DNA of 64,000 nt from a virus, in IMG/VR virus record IMGVR_UViG_3300032236_001259, positions 1 through 64,000 of that record; one strand, written 5' to 3'. The translations under genes and the position numbers were made by a program. Below are positions 63,192 to 64,000 of the stretch, one piece after another. The notes under the pieces are model-generated. The model was not told where the DNA came from. It ran no database searches and saw nothing but the letters and a program-made list of their open reading frames with translations. Numbering within the stretch: position 1 is the stretch's first letter; each line of letters starts with the position of its first letter.

Positions 63192-63625
63192 TGGAATTAG
63201 ATAGATATAAAAAAATTAAGAGAAACGTAGAAATATCAGGGCATAATATAGTGCCTTTTCTTGCTAGTATATGTGATTATTTTGAAAGTAATGGGATAGA
63301 AATATCACCTTTACCCAAAGTAAACATATCTGCAACTGAAGAATATATGACTGATCCTTTTGGAAAAACTGCTTTTTATGATCCTTTAGAAAATTCTATA
63401 ACTTTATTTGTAGCAGGTAGACATATTAAAGATATTTTACGTAGCTTTGCTCACGAACTTATTCATCATAATCAATTTCTTACCGGAATGTTTGATGAAA
63501 GACATTTATCCGGTTTAGATGATCCTAGATATGCCGAAAAAGATGAACATCTTAAAAAAATGGAAGAAGATGCTTATCTTAGAGGTAATATGATGTTTAG
63601 ATCTTGGGAAGATTCTATAAAATAA
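63191..63625 (+). CDS. Zincin-type metalloprotease
   Basis: 144 residues. SFAHELIHHNQFLTG contains HELIH at 88-92, the zinc site of gluzincin/metzincin-like enzymes, and Glu residues downstream (KMEEDAYLRG) can provide the third ligand. It is small, like phage zincins in virion gene clusters, where they may process virion or host proteins. It follows the packaged-protein genes, with one-base overlap. The target is unknown. Confidence 0.75.
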   Translation: MELDRYKKIKRNVEISGHNIVPFLASICDYFESNGIEISPLPKVNISATEEYMTDPFGKTAFYDPLENSITLFVAGRHIKDILRSFAHELIHHNQFLTGMFDERHLSGLDDPRYAEKDEHLKKMEEDAYLRGNMMFRSWEDSIK

Positions 63626-63630
63626 TTTAT

Positions 63631-63984
63631 ATGAAAAAAACAATTATTAAAATAATTTTACTTATTTTTGTCTTAGGTGGTGTTTATTATTTTCTTAATG
63701 TTAATGGATTTTCTTTTAATAAAAAAGAATTTAAACAACAAATTGATAGTTTAAACAGTCAAATAAATTTAAGAGACGACACTATTAAGATGAAAGAACA
63801 AGAAATTAATGTATTTGAAAATGTTATTGAAAATTCACAGAAATCAATAGATAAAAATAATAACAAAATAAATGAGATTCACGAAACCTACAAAATACAA
63901 GTTCAGAACATTGATAGTTATGATGTTCTTAACCTTGAAAAGTTTTTCTCAGATCGTTACGCAGACTCAACAGATACCAAATAA
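63631..63984 (+). CDS. Inner-membrane coiled-coil protein, i-spanin candidate
   Basis: 117 residues from the ATG at 63631; a TTG upstream would add ten residues. Transmembrane segment about 4-22, a long periplasmic coiled coil (FKQQIDSLNSQINLRDDTIKMKE to NKINEIHETYK) and a C-terminal DSYDVLNLEKFFSDRYADS. This is the layout of inner-membrane spanins, which work with an outer-membrane lipoprotein partner in the last step of lysis. The partner would be expected just beyond the window end. Confidence 0.65.
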   Translation: MKKTIIKIILLIFVLGGVYYFLNVNGFSFNKKEFKQQIDSLNSQINLRDDTIKMKEQEINVFENVIENSQKSIDKNNNKINEIHETYKIQVQNIDSYDVLNLEKFFSDRYADSTDTK

Positions 63985-64000
63985 CGATACTGTAAAGATT

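Overview
The window looks like part of a large, AT-rich tailed phage (T4-type myovirus) that infects a member of the Bacteroidota. The evidence is a T4 gp55-like late sigma factor, gp25-like and gp6-like baseplate wedge genes, a gp5-like hub gene, thymidylate synthase, thioredoxin, primase and RNA ligase. Start codons sit behind A/T runs without clear Shine-Dalgarno sequences, and some putative promoters carry the Bacteroidota -7 box TAnnTTTG. The host assignment is an inference; no host gene is present.

Bases 1-20852 are almost entirely leftward, short early-type genes: small membrane proteins and lipoproteins, conserved phage orphans, DNA-binding proteins, a secreted peptidoglycan hydrolase (5015-5527) and a MoxR-type ATPase with a von Willebrand A partner (11874-14174). 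Scattered through this half, and again at 28 kb, are ten loci of one paralogous family with a conserved head, a hypervariable alanine-rich middle and a conserved tail. One rightward gene (14550-15662) interrupts the block and carries late-type signals.

Bases 19955-23450 form an RNA and regulatory centre. It holds three tRNA-like elements with abnormal interiors, about 750 bases of structured non-coding sequence ending in a strong leftward terminator, two close matches to the bacterial parS site, three near-identical leftward promoters each followed by a hairpin with hexaloop ATAAGC, and a G-rich repeat tract. The same hexaloop recurs on different stems inside the non-coding region. Just to the right lies a three-gene RNA-repair cassette (ligase, 5' kinase, metallophosphoesterase; 24227-26424), followed by thyA, thioredoxin and nuclease-like genes.

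Between 30651 and 30892 transcription switches to rightward at a (TAAC)17 microsatellite and a 14-bp palindrome. The right half encodes late functions: sigma factor, hub with a C39-like cysteine peptidase domain, baseplate wedge, GH19 endolysin, long tail or baseplate proteins, a tail protein with a mucin-like threonine linker followed by three glycosyltransferases, a primase, a nucleotidyltransferase/ART-like/repeat protein, and a run of small proteins (57785-63191) that share a short hydrophobic N-terminal helix ending in a (L/I)xE site. That pattern resembles T4 capsid-targeting sequences and suggests a set of packaged, injected proteins. A zincin and an inner-membrane spanin-like protein close the window. 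Many rightward genes are preceded by an ATATTTATATA motif, a candidate late promoter.
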